Assembly: GCA_910586275.1 (NCBI GenBank)
Contig: CAJUIM010000124.1
Span: 1 to 11,004, forward strand
DNA from: an uncultured Lachnospiraceae bacterium
GTDB lineage: Bacteria; Bacillota; Clostridia; Lachnospirales; Lachnospiraceae
DNA length: 11,004 nt
Direction of reading: 5' to 3'
A program made the position numbers and the translations under genes. A model generated the notes under the pieces. It saw only the letters and a list, made by a program, of their open reading frames with translations. It did not search any database and was not told where the DNA came from. Shown piece by piece: positions 4,949-11,004 of this stretch; positions within the stretch are counted from its first letter, which is position 1; every line of letters starts with the position of its first letter.

Positions 4949-6340
4949 ATGGCAAAAGGAAAAAGCACTACCGTATTTTTCTGTCAGGAATGCGGATATG
5001 AATCGGCCAAATGGATGGGGCAGTGCCCGGGCTGTAAGGCATGGAATACATTGACGGAAGAAAGGGTGAACATAACATCCAAAGGGATGGGAGGAACCGT
5101 AAAAACGGTTTCCGCAGGGGCAAGACAGAGGGCGGAGCCTTCCCGGCTGTCGGAAGTGTCTCTGGGGAAAGAAGAAAGAATCAGTGCCGGAATCGGGGAA
5201 CTGAACCGGGTATTGGGCGGCGGCATCGTGCCCGGCTCACTGACGTTAGTGGGCGGGGATCCGGGTATCGGGAAATCCACGCTGCTCCTGCAGGTATGCC
5301 GGAAGCTGTCGGATGCGGCAAGGAAAGTGCTGTATATTTCGGGAGAGGAGTCTTTGAAGCAGATCAAGATAAGGGCTAACCGGATCGGGGAAATCAACGA
5401 TAATTTCCTGCTGCTGTGTGAAACAAATCTGGATCTTGTGGAGGAGACGATACGCCGTGTGAAGCCGGACGCGGTGGTGATAGACTCCATACAGACTATG
5501 TACAGTGAGGAGGTGGCGTCCGCGCCTGGAAGCGTGTCTCAGGTAAGGGAAGCCACAAATGTTTTCCTGCAGCTGGCCAAGGGGCTGAACGTGCCGATTT
5601 TCATTGTAGGGCATGTGACGAAAGAGGGAACGGTGGCCGGCCCCAGGGTATTGGAGCATATGGTGGATACGGTACTATATTTCGAGGGAGACAGGCATGC
5701 TTCCTACCGGATTCTGCGGGGGGTAAAAAACCGCTTCGGTTCCACTAATGAGATCGGTGTCTTCGAAATGAAAGAGGAAGGGCTGACGGAAGTAAAAAAT
5801 CCCTCGGAGTTTATGCTGGACGGAAGGCCGGAAAATGCCAGCGGTTCCGTAGTGGCCTGCTCTATGGAAGGGACCAGGCCGATTCTCATTGAGATACAGG
5901 CATTGGTCTGCGGCAGCAATTTCGGCATTCCCAGACGGCAGGCCATAGGCACGGATTTTAACCGGCTGAATTTGCTGATGGCAGTGTTGGAAAAAAGAGT
6001 GGGGCTGCAGATGTCAGGCTGTGATGCCTATGTAAATTTGGCCGGCGGCATTAAGATTACGGAGCCAGCCATTGACTTAGGGATCGTAATGGCCATAGTG
6101 TCCAGTTTCAAAAACCGTGCAGTGGACAATCGGATGATAGTGTTTGGCGAAGTCGGGCTGAGCGGCGAAGTCCGTGCGGTGAGCATGGCAGGGCAGCGGG
6201 CGGCGGAGGCAAGGAAACTGGGTTTTACCACATGTGTCCTGCCGGCAGTCTGTGCGGAAAAGGAAAGAGGCATGGGCGGTTTGGACGGAATGAAAATCAT
6301 AGGGGTGAAATCCGTGGCGGATGCCATTGATTTAATATAA
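4949..6340 (+). CDS. radA: DNA repair and recombination protein RadA (Sms)
   Basis: RadA is a RecA-related hexameric ATPase that promotes branch migration and processing of recombination intermediates. Length (463 residues) and domain order are standard. A four-cysteine zinc finger is at Cys12, Cys15, Cys26 and Cys29 (CQECG, CPGCK). The RecA-like ATPase has Walker A GGDPGIGKST at 102-111 and a Walker B strand AVVIDSIQ at 175-182. The RadA-specific KNRFG motif is at 260-264. A C-terminal Lon-protease-like domain runs from about 290 to the end (GGIKITEPAIDLGIVMAIVSS); it is structural in RadA, not a protease. GGAGG at 4937-4941 sets the start at 4949. The ribosome site begins two nucleotides after the T-run of a terminator, an unusually tight arrangement. 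No LexA-type GAAC-N4-GTTC box was seen upstream. Confidence 0.97.
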   Translation: MAKGKSTTVFFCQECGYESAKWMGQCPGCKAWNTLTEERVNITSKGMGGTVKTVSAGARQRAEPSRLSEVSLGKEERISAGIGELNRVLGGGIVPGSLTLVGGDPGIGKSTLLLQVCRKLSDAARKVLYISGEESLKQIKIRANRIGEINDNFLLLCETNLDLVEETIRRVKPDAVVIDSIQTMYSEEVASAPGSVSQVREATNVFLQLAKGLNVPIFIVGHVTKEGTVAGPRVLEHMVDTVLYFEGDRHASYRILRGVKNRFGSTNEIGVFEMKEEGLTEVKNPSEFMLDGRPENASGSVVACSMEGTRPILIEIQALVCGSNFGIPRRQAIGTDFNRLNLLMAVLEKRVGLQMSGCDAYVNLAGGIKITEPAIDLGIVMAIVSSFKNRAVDNRMIVFGEVGLSGEVRAVSMAGQRAAEARKLGFTTCVLPAVCAEKERGMGGLDGMKIIGVKSVADAIDLI

Positions 6341-6347
6341 GGCAGAA

Positions 6348-6365
6348 ATGGGGGAAATCTCCCAT
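6348..6365 (+). other. Hairpin after radA, possible weak terminator
   Basis: ATGGGG (6348-6353) pairs with CTCCCAT bases (6360-6365) over about 6 bp with one G-T wobble and a short A-rich loop, 7 nt after the radA stop. GAATTTTGG follows, only a short T-run. The remaining gap to 6446 is purine-rich and holds the ribosome site for the ABC gene. No regulator gene lies between radA and the transporter. Confidence 0.35.
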
Positions 6366-6446
6366 GAATTTTGGCCGGAACCTGTGAAAAACGATTTAGG
6401 AAGTACCGGAGGGAAGAAATAAGAGGAGAAGGAGTTATCGGTTTTT

Positions 6447-8234
6447 ATGAAAAAGTTACTGGTGTATTTAAAAGATTATAAAAAGGAATCTATACTGGCG
6501 CCGCTTTTTAAAATGCTGGAGGCATCCTTTGAACTGTTGGTGCCTCTTGTCATGGCGCAGATTATTGATACGGGCATAGCCCAGAGAGACAAGGGAATTA
6601 TTGTAAAGATGGGGTTGGTTATGATTGCCCTTGGCCTGATTGGGCTTGTCTGCTCCATTACGGCTCAGTTTTTTGCGGCAAAGGCTGCAGTGGGATTTTC
6701 TACCGGGCTGAAGCATGCATTGTTCGGGCATATCCAAAAGCTGTCTTTTTCCGAAATGGATACGATAGGCACATCCACATTGATTACGCGGATGACAAGC
6801 GATGTCAATCAAGTGCAGTCGGGGGTAAATTTGGTACTGAGACTGTTCCTGCGTTCCCCTTTCATTGTGTTTGGGGCAATGATTATGGCTTTTACCATTG
6901 ATGTGAAAGCAGCGTTTGTATTTGTAGTGACCATACCGTTGCTTTGTATCGTGGTGTTTGGCATTATGCTGATTACAATGCCTTTATATAAGAAAGTGCA
7001 GACCGGCCTGGACCGTATTCTCGGCATTACCAGAGAGAATCTGACGGGAGCCAGAGTGGTACGGGCATTTAATAAGGAAGAGGCAGAAATCGGGCGTTTT
7101 CGGGACGGAAATGAAAATCTGACAACTATGCAGATGTTTGTGGGAAAGATTTCCGCTCTGATGAACCCGGTGACTTATATCATTATAAACGGTGCGGTAA
7201 TTGTGCTGATCTGGACGGGTGCGGTGCAGGTAGAGAACGGTTATATTACACAGGGTGAAGTAGTGGCATTGGTAAATTATATGTCGCAGATTTTGGTGGA
7301 ACTGATTAAATTGGCCAATCTGATTATTACCGTGACGAAAGCACTGGCTTGCGCCAACCGTATTGAAGCGGTGTTTGAGGCTAAGTCCAGCTTGGTATCC
7401 CCGGAGCCGGGGAAGAGTACCGGGGCGGCTTTGTCAGCGGAAGGTACGGGGACGGAAACGATCCGGCGGAATGGCAGTGGGGCGGCATCGCCGGCCGTTA
7501 CTTTCGAGCATGTATGCCTGACATATAAAAATGCCGGTGCGGAATCCCTGACCGACATTCATTTTCAGGTACAGAAGGGACAGACGGTGGGGATTATCGG
7601 CGGAACCGGTTCCGGCAAATCCTCTGTTGTCAATATGATTCCCAGATTCTATGACGCTACGAAGGGGAGGGTCCTGGTGGACGGCAGGGACGTGAAGGAC
7701 TATACTTTGGAGGAACTGCGCGGCAAGATCGGTGTGGTGATGCAGAAAGCCGTTCTGTTCAAAGGGACAATACGGGAAAATCTGCTGTGGGGGAAAGAGG
7801 ATGCCACGGAAGAAGAGATGTGGCGCGCATTGGAAATCTCACAGGCAAAGGAATTCGTGGAGACAAAGGAAGGAGGGCTGGATGCCAAAGTGGCGCAGGC
7901 AGGGAAGAATCTGTCCGGTGGGCAGAAGCAGAGGCTGACCATTGCCAGGGCCTTGATCCGGCGGCCGGAGATTTTGATTTTGGACGACAGTGCTTCCGCA
8001 TTGGATTTTGCCACCGATGCGAAACTGCGCAAGGCAATCCGGGAAATGGAAGAAGCCCCTACCGTATTTATCGTATCCCAGCGGGCGGCTTCCATTCAGT
8101 ATGCGGATTCCATTATTGTGATGGATGACGGGGAAATCGCAGGAATGGGCACTCATAGCCAGCTGATGGAAACCTGTGAGGTATATAAGGAAATCTATGA
8201 TTCCCAGTTTAAAAAGGAGGGGCAGGCATCATGA
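6447..8234 (+). CDS. ABC exporter half-transporter with degenerate ATP site (subunit 1 of heterodimer)
   Basis: This 595-residue fused permease-ATPase is a type IV (ABCB-like) exporter half. Six membrane helices lie at about 16-42, 53-78, 134-152, 155-178, 238-260 and 268-295. The ATPase domain has Walker A GGTGSGKS (385-392), Q-loop Gln433, a canonical LSGGQ (489-493) and Walker B ILILD (509-513). The next residue is Asp514 instead of the catalytic Glu, and the switch His is Gln545 (SQR). Both changes mark the degenerate subunit of heterodimeric exporters such as TM287/288 or BmrCD. An unusually polar, Gly/Ala/Ser/Thr-rich linker (about 311-349) joins the two halves. AGGAG at 6430-6434 lies 12 nt before the ATG, slightly long. 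The stop overlaps the next start by 4 bp (ATGA), implying translational coupling. Substrate is unknown; drugs, lipids or peptides are possible. Confidence 0.93.
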   Translation: MKKLLVYLKDYKKESILAPLFKMLEASFELLVPLVMAQIIDTGIAQRDKGIIVKMGLVMIALGLIGLVCSITAQFFAAKAAVGFSTGLKHALFGHIQKLSFSEMDTIGTSTLITRMTSDVNQVQSGVNLVLRLFLRSPFIVFGAMIMAFTIDVKAAFVFVVTIPLLCIVVFGIMLITMPLYKKVQTGLDRILGITRENLTGARVVRAFNKEEAEIGRFRDGNENLTTMQMFVGKISALMNPVTYIIINGAVIVLIWTGAVQVENGYITQGEVVALVNYMSQILVELIKLANLIITVTKALACANRIEAVFEAKSSLVSPEPGKSTGAALSAEGTGTETIRRNGSGAASPAVTFEHVCLTYKNAGAESLTDIHFQVQKGQTVGIIGGTGSGKSSVVNMIPRFYDATKGRVLVDGRDVKDYTLEELRGKIGVVMQKAVLFKGTIRENLLWGKEDATEEEMWRALEISQAKEFVETKEGGLDAKVAQAGKNLSGGQKQRLTIARALIRRPEILILDDSASALDFATDAKLRKAIREMEEAPTVFIVSQRAASIQYADSIIVMDDGEIAGMGTHSQLMETCEVYKEIYDSQFKKEGQAS

Positions 8235-9979
8235 ACGGAAAAGGCAGACAGAAAGAGACACTCCTGAAAGTGCTTCGGTATATACGGAAATATTGGTTTT
8301 ACCTTGGCTTATCCGTGCTGATGGCAGCATGTACGGTGGCACTTACTTTATATGTTCCTATCCTTACCGGAGAGGCAATAGATTTAATTATTGCCGAAGG
8401 TTTGGTGGATTTCGAAGGGATTTTTGCGATTCTGGTAAAAGTGGGAATTGCCATCGCTTTGACCGCGGCGGCGCAGTGGCTGATGAATGTATGCAATAAC
8501 CGGATGACTTACGGCATCGTGCGGGATATCAGAGATGAGGCGTTCCGGAAAATAGAGATTCTGCCCTTGAAATATATTGATGCCCATTCTTACGGCGAAG
8601 TGGTCAGCCGCGTGATTGCGGACGTGGATCAGTTTGCAGACGGGCTTCTGATGGGTTTTACCCAGCTCTTTACCGGAGTGGTGACAATTGTGGGAACATT
8701 GGTCATCATGCTTACCATTAATATCGGAATTACCGTAGTTGTGGTATGCATTACCCCGGTATCGTTTCTGGTGGCCAATTTTATAGCGAAAAAGACTTAT
8801 CATATGTTTAAGCTGCAGTCCGAGACAAGAGGAGAGCAGACGGCACTGATAGACGAGATGGTAGGGAATCAGCGGGTGGTGCAGGCATTCGGCTATGAGG
8901 ACAATGCCATGGAACGGTTTGACGAAATCAACGGACGGCTGCAGAAATGTTCTTTACAGGCGATTTTCTTTTCTTCCATTACCAATCCGGCCACCCGGTT
9001 TGTCAACAGTTTGGTATATACGGGGGTAGGGATTACAGGAGCCTTTCTGGCCATTATGGGCGGCATCAGCGTAGGCCAGCTGTCCTGCCTGCTGACATAT
9101 GCCAATCAGTATACCAAGCCATTCAATGAAATTTCCGGCGTGGTGACGGAACTGCAGAATGCCTTGGCTTGTGCCGCGCGGATTTTTGAATTGATAGAAG
9201 AAGAGCCGCAGGTGCCGGATGCGGCGGATGCGGTCAGTCTGGCGAATGTGGAAGGGACGGTGGATCTGGAGCATGTTTCTTTTTCCTATACCCCGGAGAA
9301 GAAACTGATTGAAGATTTCAACCTGAAGGTAAAGCCCGGGCAGCGTGTGGCAATTGTGGGACCTACGGGCTGCGGGAAAACTACGCTGATCAATCTGCTG
9401 ATGCGTTTTTATGATGTCCGGGAAGGCCGGATCCGGGTGGAGGGAAAGGATATCCGTCAAGTGACGAGGAAAAGTCTGCGTACAGCTTTCGGCATGGTGC
9501 TGCAGGAAACTTGGCTGAAAAGCGGTACCATACGGGATAACATCGTGATGGGAAGGCCGGAGGCAACGGAAGAGGAAGTGATTGCCGCGGCGAAGGCTGC
9601 TCATGCCCATAGTTTTATAAAGCGTTTGCCGGAAGGCTATGATACGGTGATTACCGAGGACGGCGGGAACTTGTCCCAAGGGCAGAAACAGCTTTTGTGT
9701 ATCACAAGGGTTATGCTCTGCCAGCCGGATATGCTGATTCTGGATGAGGCCACATCTTCCATAGATACAAGGACGGAGATACGGATTCAGAAGGCTTTTG
9801 CGAAACTAATGGATGGCAGGACCAGTTTTATCGTGGCACATCGGCTTTCCACCATTCAGGAGGCGGATATTATTCTTGTCATGAAGGACGGAAATATCAT
9901 TGAGCAGGGCAACCATGAATCGCTGCTGGCAGAAGGCGGGTTTTATGCACAGCTGTATCAAAGTCAGTTTGCGGTATAA
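8231..9979 (+). CDS. ABC exporter half-transporter with catalytic Glu (subunit 2 of heterodimer)
   Basis: This 582-residue partner has the same layout: six helices at about 22-45, 63-88, 143-162, 166-188, 250-276 and 280-300, then an ATPase domain. Walker A is GPTGCGKT (377-384), Q-loop Gln425, Walker B MLILDE (501-506) with catalytic Glu506, and switch His537 (AHRLST). Its signature is LSQGQ (481-485) instead of LSGGQ, as in TM288. In the heterodimer its Walker A, Glu and His face the partner's LSGGQ, making the active site. Its own LSQGQ faces the partner's degenerate Asp/Gln site. The ribosome site GGAGG (8216-8220) lies within the last codons of subunit 1, and the ATG overlaps that gene's stop. 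A strong terminator follows 8 bp after the stop, so the two genes form a closed operon end. No MarR-like regulator gene is adjacent, although such pairs often have one. Confidence 0.94.
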   Translation: MNGKGRQKETLLKVLRYIRKYWFYLGLSVLMAACTVALTLYVPILTGEAIDLIIAEGLVDFEGIFAILVKVGIAIALTAAAQWLMNVCNNRMTYGIVRDIRDEAFRKIEILPLKYIDAHSYGEVVSRVIADVDQFADGLLMGFTQLFTGVVTIVGTLVIMLTINIGITVVVVCITPVSFLVANFIAKKTYHMFKLQSETRGEQTALIDEMVGNQRVVQAFGYEDNAMERFDEINGRLQKCSLQAIFFSSITNPATRFVNSLVYTGVGITGAFLAIMGGISVGQLSCLLTYANQYTKPFNEISGVVTELQNALACAARIFELIEEEPQVPDAADAVSLANVEGTVDLEHVSFSYTPEKKLIEDFNLKVKPGQRVAIVGPTGCGKTTLINLLMRFYDVREGRIRVEGKDIRQVTRKSLRTAFGMVLQETWLKSGTIRDNIVMGRPEATEEEVIAAAKAAHAHSFIKRLPEGYDTVITEDGGNLSQGQKQLLCITRVMLCQPDMLILDEATSSIDTRTEIRIQKAFAKLMDGRTSFIVAHRLSTIQEADIILVMKDGNIIEQGNHESLLAEGGFYAQLYQSQFAV

Positions 9980-9987
9980 GAAATCGG

Positions 9988-10034
9988 AACCCGGCAGTGC
10001 GCACCCGGAAACGGGGTGTGCACTGCCGGGTTTT
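9988..10034 (+). terminator. Strong intrinsic terminator of the ABC operon
   Basis: A 19-bp stem pairs AACCCGGCAGTGCGCACCC (9988-10006) with 10014-10032, with a single G-T wobble, a GGAAACG loop, and TTTT (10031-10034) after the arm. It begins 8 bp after the second ABC stop. On the minus strand the stem is followed by CCGATTT, so it may also stop lspA transcription arriving from the right. Confidence 0.92.
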
Positions 10035-10117
10035 GCAGTGGCATCGTTGACCGACGGCAACGCAGCAGATGACAAAATAGGCGGTGCTGAAAGTCTGATT
10101 ACTGACCGGATGGAACA

Positions 10118-10627
10118 CTAGTTAACGGCTTTGAAAGTGAACAGGAAGTTCAGTTCTTCGTCTTTATAATAGAAGAAGCAAAAATAGCAGAGCAATGCCA
10201 TGCCGACAGTCACATAGCAGTCAGCCACATTGAATTTCGGGAAATTAATGGGGACAAAGTAAATGAAGTCAATGACATAGCCGTTGATAATCCGGTCAAT
10301 CAGGTTGCCGATTCCTCCGCTGACAATGAGCAGAAGAGTGATTTGCATCGGAAAATAACGTCTGCCTTCCGGTATTTGGAAATATTTAATCAGAAGAAAT
10401 ATCATGACTAAGGAGGTTAGGGTAATAAGAAACCCCTGTTTGCCTAAAAAGGAACTGAAAGCGGCGCCGGTATTTTCCAGATAGGAAAATTCCAGTATGT
10501 CAGGGAACAGCGGATAATCGGCTTTGCCTTTCAGGCTGGCCTGTGCCGCAGTCTTTGTAATCTGGTCCAGAAGAGTGAGAAGCGGGACGGACAGCAGGAG
10601 GATTATTTTTTTTCGGTTAATGTTCAT
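10118..10627 (-). CDS. lspA: Lipoprotein signal peptidase (signal peptidase II)
   Basis: LspA cleaves signal peptides of diacylglyceryl-modified prolipoproteins within the cytoplasmic membrane. The 169-residue protein has the four expected membrane helices (about 7-24, 64-81, 93-110, 137-155). Conserved motifs are in order: LLDQITK (19-25), ENTGAAFS (51-58), SGGIGNLIDR (103-112), GYVIDF (116-121) and FNVADCYVTVG (132-142). Asp120 and Asp136 match the catalytic aspartate pair of this family. The ATG at 10627-10625 is preceded by AAGGAGA on the minus strand (10641-10635), 7 nt away. The tail (residues 154-169, KDEELNFLFTFKAVN) is ordinary for the family in length. It stands alone, convergent with the ABC operon; its stop is 84 bp from the shared terminator. 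In many Firmicutes an rluD-like gene follows lspA, but none is present here. Confidence 0.97.
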   Translation of the reverse strand: MNINRKKIILLLSVPLLTLLDQITKTAAQASLKGKADYPLFPDILEFSYLENTGAAFSSFLGKQGFLITLTSLVMIFLLIKYFQIPEGRRYFPMQITLLLIVSGGIGNLIDRIINGYVIDFIYFVPINFPKFNVADCYVTVGMALLCYFCFFYYKDEELNFLFTFKAVN

Positions 10628-10639
10628 GGCGGTATCTCC

Positions 10640-10676
10640 TTCATGTAATGGATAAGGTTCATGTAATATGTGAACC
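10640..10676 (-). promoter_or_regulatory. Direct and inverted repeats in the lspA leader
   Basis: TTCATGTAAT is repeated exactly at 10640-10649 and 10658-10667, an 18-bp period. The second copy is part of a 21-bp dyad, GGTTCA (10656-10661) and TGAACC (10671-10676) around 9 bp. The first copy overlaps the lspA ribosome site by 2 bp. It could be an operator or an RNA stem that controls translation. No clear -35/-10 pair for lspA could be chosen upstream. Confidence 0.4.
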
Positions 10677-10742
10677 GAATGGTAAAGGTGTATGTTAATT
10701 TAATCAGTGAAATAAGTTTCATTTGATGTAAAAGGATGAAAT

Positions 10743-10771
10743 AAAAGACACTGACAAAATCTTTATCAGTG
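10743..10771 (-). terminator. Terminator of the tRNA-Trp transcript
   Basis: On the minus strand CACTGA (10771-10766) pairs perfectly with TCAGTG (10754-10749), extended by a G-T pair outside and A-T pairs inside, and is followed by TCTTTTATTT (10748-10739). It lies 15 nt after the tRNA 3' end and would separate the tRNA from lspA. The plus-strand side lacks a T-run. Confidence 0.75.
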
Positions 10772-10786
10772 CCTTACATTCATTAG

Positions 10787-10857
10787 CAGGGGCAGTAGGA
10801 ATCGAACCCACATCGATGGTTTTGGAGACCACTGTTCTACCTTTGAACTATGCCCCT
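10787..10857 (-). tRNA. tRNA-Trp (anticodon CCA)
   Basis: The minus strand folds into a complete cloverleaf of 71 nt. The acceptor AGGGGCA pairs perfectly with TGCCCCT; the D-arm is GTTC/GAAC with an AAAGGTA loop. The anticodon stem GTGGT/ACCAT (one G-T pair) holds the loop CTCCAAA, giving anticodon CCA, which reads UGG. The T-arm is GTGGG-TTCGAAT-CCTAC, and the discriminator base is G, as expected for bacterial tRNA-Trp. The 3' CCA is not encoded (CTA follows), so it must be added by the CCA-adding enzyme. It has its own promoter and terminator and is a single-gene unit. Confidence 0.96.
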
Positions 10858-10885
10858 TTATTGGTTTTCTGAACCGCTGAAAATT

Positions 10886-10914
10886 ATTATAGCATAGTTA
10901 AAGGGGGATGGCAA
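10886..10914 (-). promoter_or_regulatory. Sigma-A promoter of tRNA-Trp
   Basis: On the minus strand TTGCCA (10914-10909, 5 of 6 matches to the -35 consensus) is followed after exactly 17 bp by a perfect TATAAT -10 (10891-10886), with an extended TG one base upstream. Transcription should begin near 10879, about 20 nt before the tRNA 5' end. It is the clearest promoter in the window. Confidence 0.9.
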
Positions 10915-11004
10915 GCATAATTTGAAAAAAATCATGGAAACTGTAACAGTCAGCCTGAATGTAATGTTGGGAGGAGGACGCCCGTGCGCGAGTTTTTTTA
11001 GTGG

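Noticed and set aside
10970..10998. GGAGGAGG followed by a GTG codon near the right edge
   Set aside because: The frame from the GTG stops after five codons, so the ribosome-site-like purine run is not tied to a gene that can be seen.
10934..11004. Open frame running off the right edge
   Set aside because: There is no ribosome site before the ATG, only 23 codons are visible, and the tRNA promoter lies close by in the other direction. It is not enough to call a gene.
1..11004. CRISPR array, toxin-antitoxin, phage defence or secondary-metabolite cluster
   Set aside because: No regularly spaced repeats and no matching protein families were found; the integrase remnant carries no cargo genes inside the window.

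Overview
The window reads as the chromosome of a Gram-positive, moderate-GC Clostridia bacterium, most likely family Lachnospiraceae. Supporting signs are strong GGAGG-type ribosome binding sites, a tRNA gene without an encoded CCA end, and small membrane and soluble proteins that I associate with Lachnospiraceae. The taxonomic call is inference; no rRNA is present.

Layout: (1) 1-600 is AT-rich and holds the remains of a mobile element: an N-terminal piece of a Tn916-like tyrosine integrase that loses its catalytic half, followed by tandem 11-bp repeats. (2) 602-1848 holds pyrE (pyrimidine synthesis), a 50-codon membrane microprotein, and a three-helix membrane protein. (3) 1849-2152 is a 304-bp gene-free stretch dominated by a long imperfect palindrome of about 126 bp. 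(4) 2153-4222 encodes a large M29-type aminopeptidase. (5) 4414-6340 holds a 136-aa protein of unknown function, a 110-bp run of hairpins ending in a terminator, and radA (recombination and DNA repair). (6) 6447-9979 encodes two overlapping ABC exporter half-transporters forming an asymmetric heterodimer, closed by a very strong terminator. (7) On the minus strand are lspA (lipoprotein signal peptidase) and a tRNA-Trp gene with its own promoter and terminator.

The genes are mostly housekeeping and do not form one pathway. The clear functional pair is the two ABC subunits: the first carries a degenerate ATP site and the second a canonical one, as in the TM287/288 and BmrCD families. Plus-strand transcription from the ABC operon and minus-strand transcription from lspA converge on 9980-10117, where the 19-bp-stem terminator lies.

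I found no convincing new defence or biosynthetic system. The least explained items are the large palindrome at 1964-2089, the hairpin run before radA, the pyrE-linked microprotein, and the broken integrase beside pyrE.
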